NCBI GenBank assembly: GCA_017302455.1
Contig: JAFLDO010000026.1
Location: 1 to 64,000 of the forward strand
DNA from: Accumulibacter sp.
Lineage (GTDB): Bacteria; Pseudomonadota; Gammaproteobacteria; Burkholderiales; Rhodocyclaceae
DNA: 64,000 nt
Direction of reading: 5' to 3'
This document shows positions 63,741 to 64,000 of this stretch, piece after piece. Within the stretch, counting starts at the first letter, position 1; every line of letters starts with the position of its first letter. A model generated the notes under the pieces. The model had not been told where the DNA came from, searched no databases, and saw nothing but the letters and a program-made list of their open reading frames with translations. The position numbers were made by a program, and so were the translations under genes.

Positions 63741-64000
63741 TCACGCCGGCCGGTGGGCAGACGCCAGATGGCCGTCTTCCTCGATCTGGAAGAAGGTCAT
63801 CAACTCCTGCAATTGTGCCGCCTGGCCGCCCATCTCCTCGGCCGTCGCGGCAAGTTCCTCGGAGGCCGAGGCGTTCTGCTGCGTCGCCTGATTCAACTGG
63901 CCCATGGCGCCGTTGATCTGGCCGACACCCGAGTTTTGCTGGTGGCTCGCCGAAGCGATCTGCTGGACGAGATCGGAAGTCTTACGGATCGACGGCAGCA
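63741..64000 (-). CDS. Methyl-accepting chemotaxis protein, C-terminal end (cut by window edge)
   Basis: Reading the minus strand back from the TGA at 63743-63741 gives 86 codons matching the end of a chemoreceptor signalling domain: IASASHQQNSGVGQINGAMG, QLNQATQQNASASEELAATA, EEMGGQAAQLQELMTFF, then a short tail ending HLASAHRPA. No CheR/CheB-binding pentapeptide is present. The gene continues off the right edge and lies 46 bp upstream of the PAS gene, so it probably heads the chemosensory operon seen here. Confidence 0.88.
   Translation of the reverse strand, partial: LPSIRKTSDLVQQIASASHQQNSGVGQINGAMGQLNQATQQNASASEELAATAEEMGGQAAQLQELMTFFQIEEDGHLASAHRPA

Overview
The window is GC-rich bacterial chromosome, most likely from a betaproteobacterium and possibly Rhodocyclales (an Accumulibacter-like relative). 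The evidence is gene order: a tRNA-tufB-secE-nusG-rplKAJL-rpoBC block runs directly into str, S10, spc and alpha ribosomal operons. Also consistent are two near-identical tuf genes, a fused indolepyruvate oxidoreductase and a PsrA-like beta-oxidation regulon. The genus is inference; no rRNA gene is present.

Layout. 1-2.5 kb is accessory DNA: the end of an IS21-family element (IstA N-terminus plus a 25-bp terminal repeat array) that has cut into a gene, leaving a broken SUMF1/formylglycine-generating-enzyme-like pseudogene, followed by a DUF1778/GNAT toxin-antitoxin pair. 2.5-7.7 kb (minus strand) holds a fused indolepyruvate ferredoxin oxidoreductase and a D-lactate dehydrogenase/GlcD-type flavoprotein. 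7.8-40.4 kb (plus strand) is one continuous translation and transcription supercluster: four tRNAs, two tuf genes, secE, nusG, L11/L1/L10/L7-L12, rpoB, rpoC, the str operon, the complete S10, spc and alpha operons, secY, infA and rpmJ. Internal promoters recur at gene ends, with GC-rich discriminators, and some are followed by terminator-like hairpins.

40.4-54.6 kb is a lipid region. An ATM1-like ABC exporter is divergent from a PsrA-type TetR repressor. The repressor heads a beta-oxidation cluster (fadE, thiolase, hydratase/dehydrogenase, thioesterase, fadL). A second cluster (a hydratase/dehydrogenase with reversed domain order, and a thiolase) follows. Both clusters start with a promoter whose -10 box directly abuts the same palindrome (TCAAACG-N2-CGTTTGA type), which is strong internal evidence for one regulon controlled by the TetR protein encoded here.

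54.7-59 kb encodes a DUF2802 membrane protein, a SPOR protein, a TPR protein, RidA and RecG. 59-64 kb (minus strand) is a chemosensory group: the tail of a chemoreceptor, a PAS protein, CheD, CheR, an HDOD protein, and a second chemoreceptor that has lost its start codon and first membrane segment.

Most of the window is housekeeping. I see no clearly novel multi-gene system. The points most worth checking are the PsrA-like operator pair, the beheaded chemoreceptor, terminator-like hairpins in the rpsL and rplC leaders, the nearly identical tuf copies, and the IS21-interrupted gene. No CRISPR array and no intergenic stretch above about 300 bases was found.
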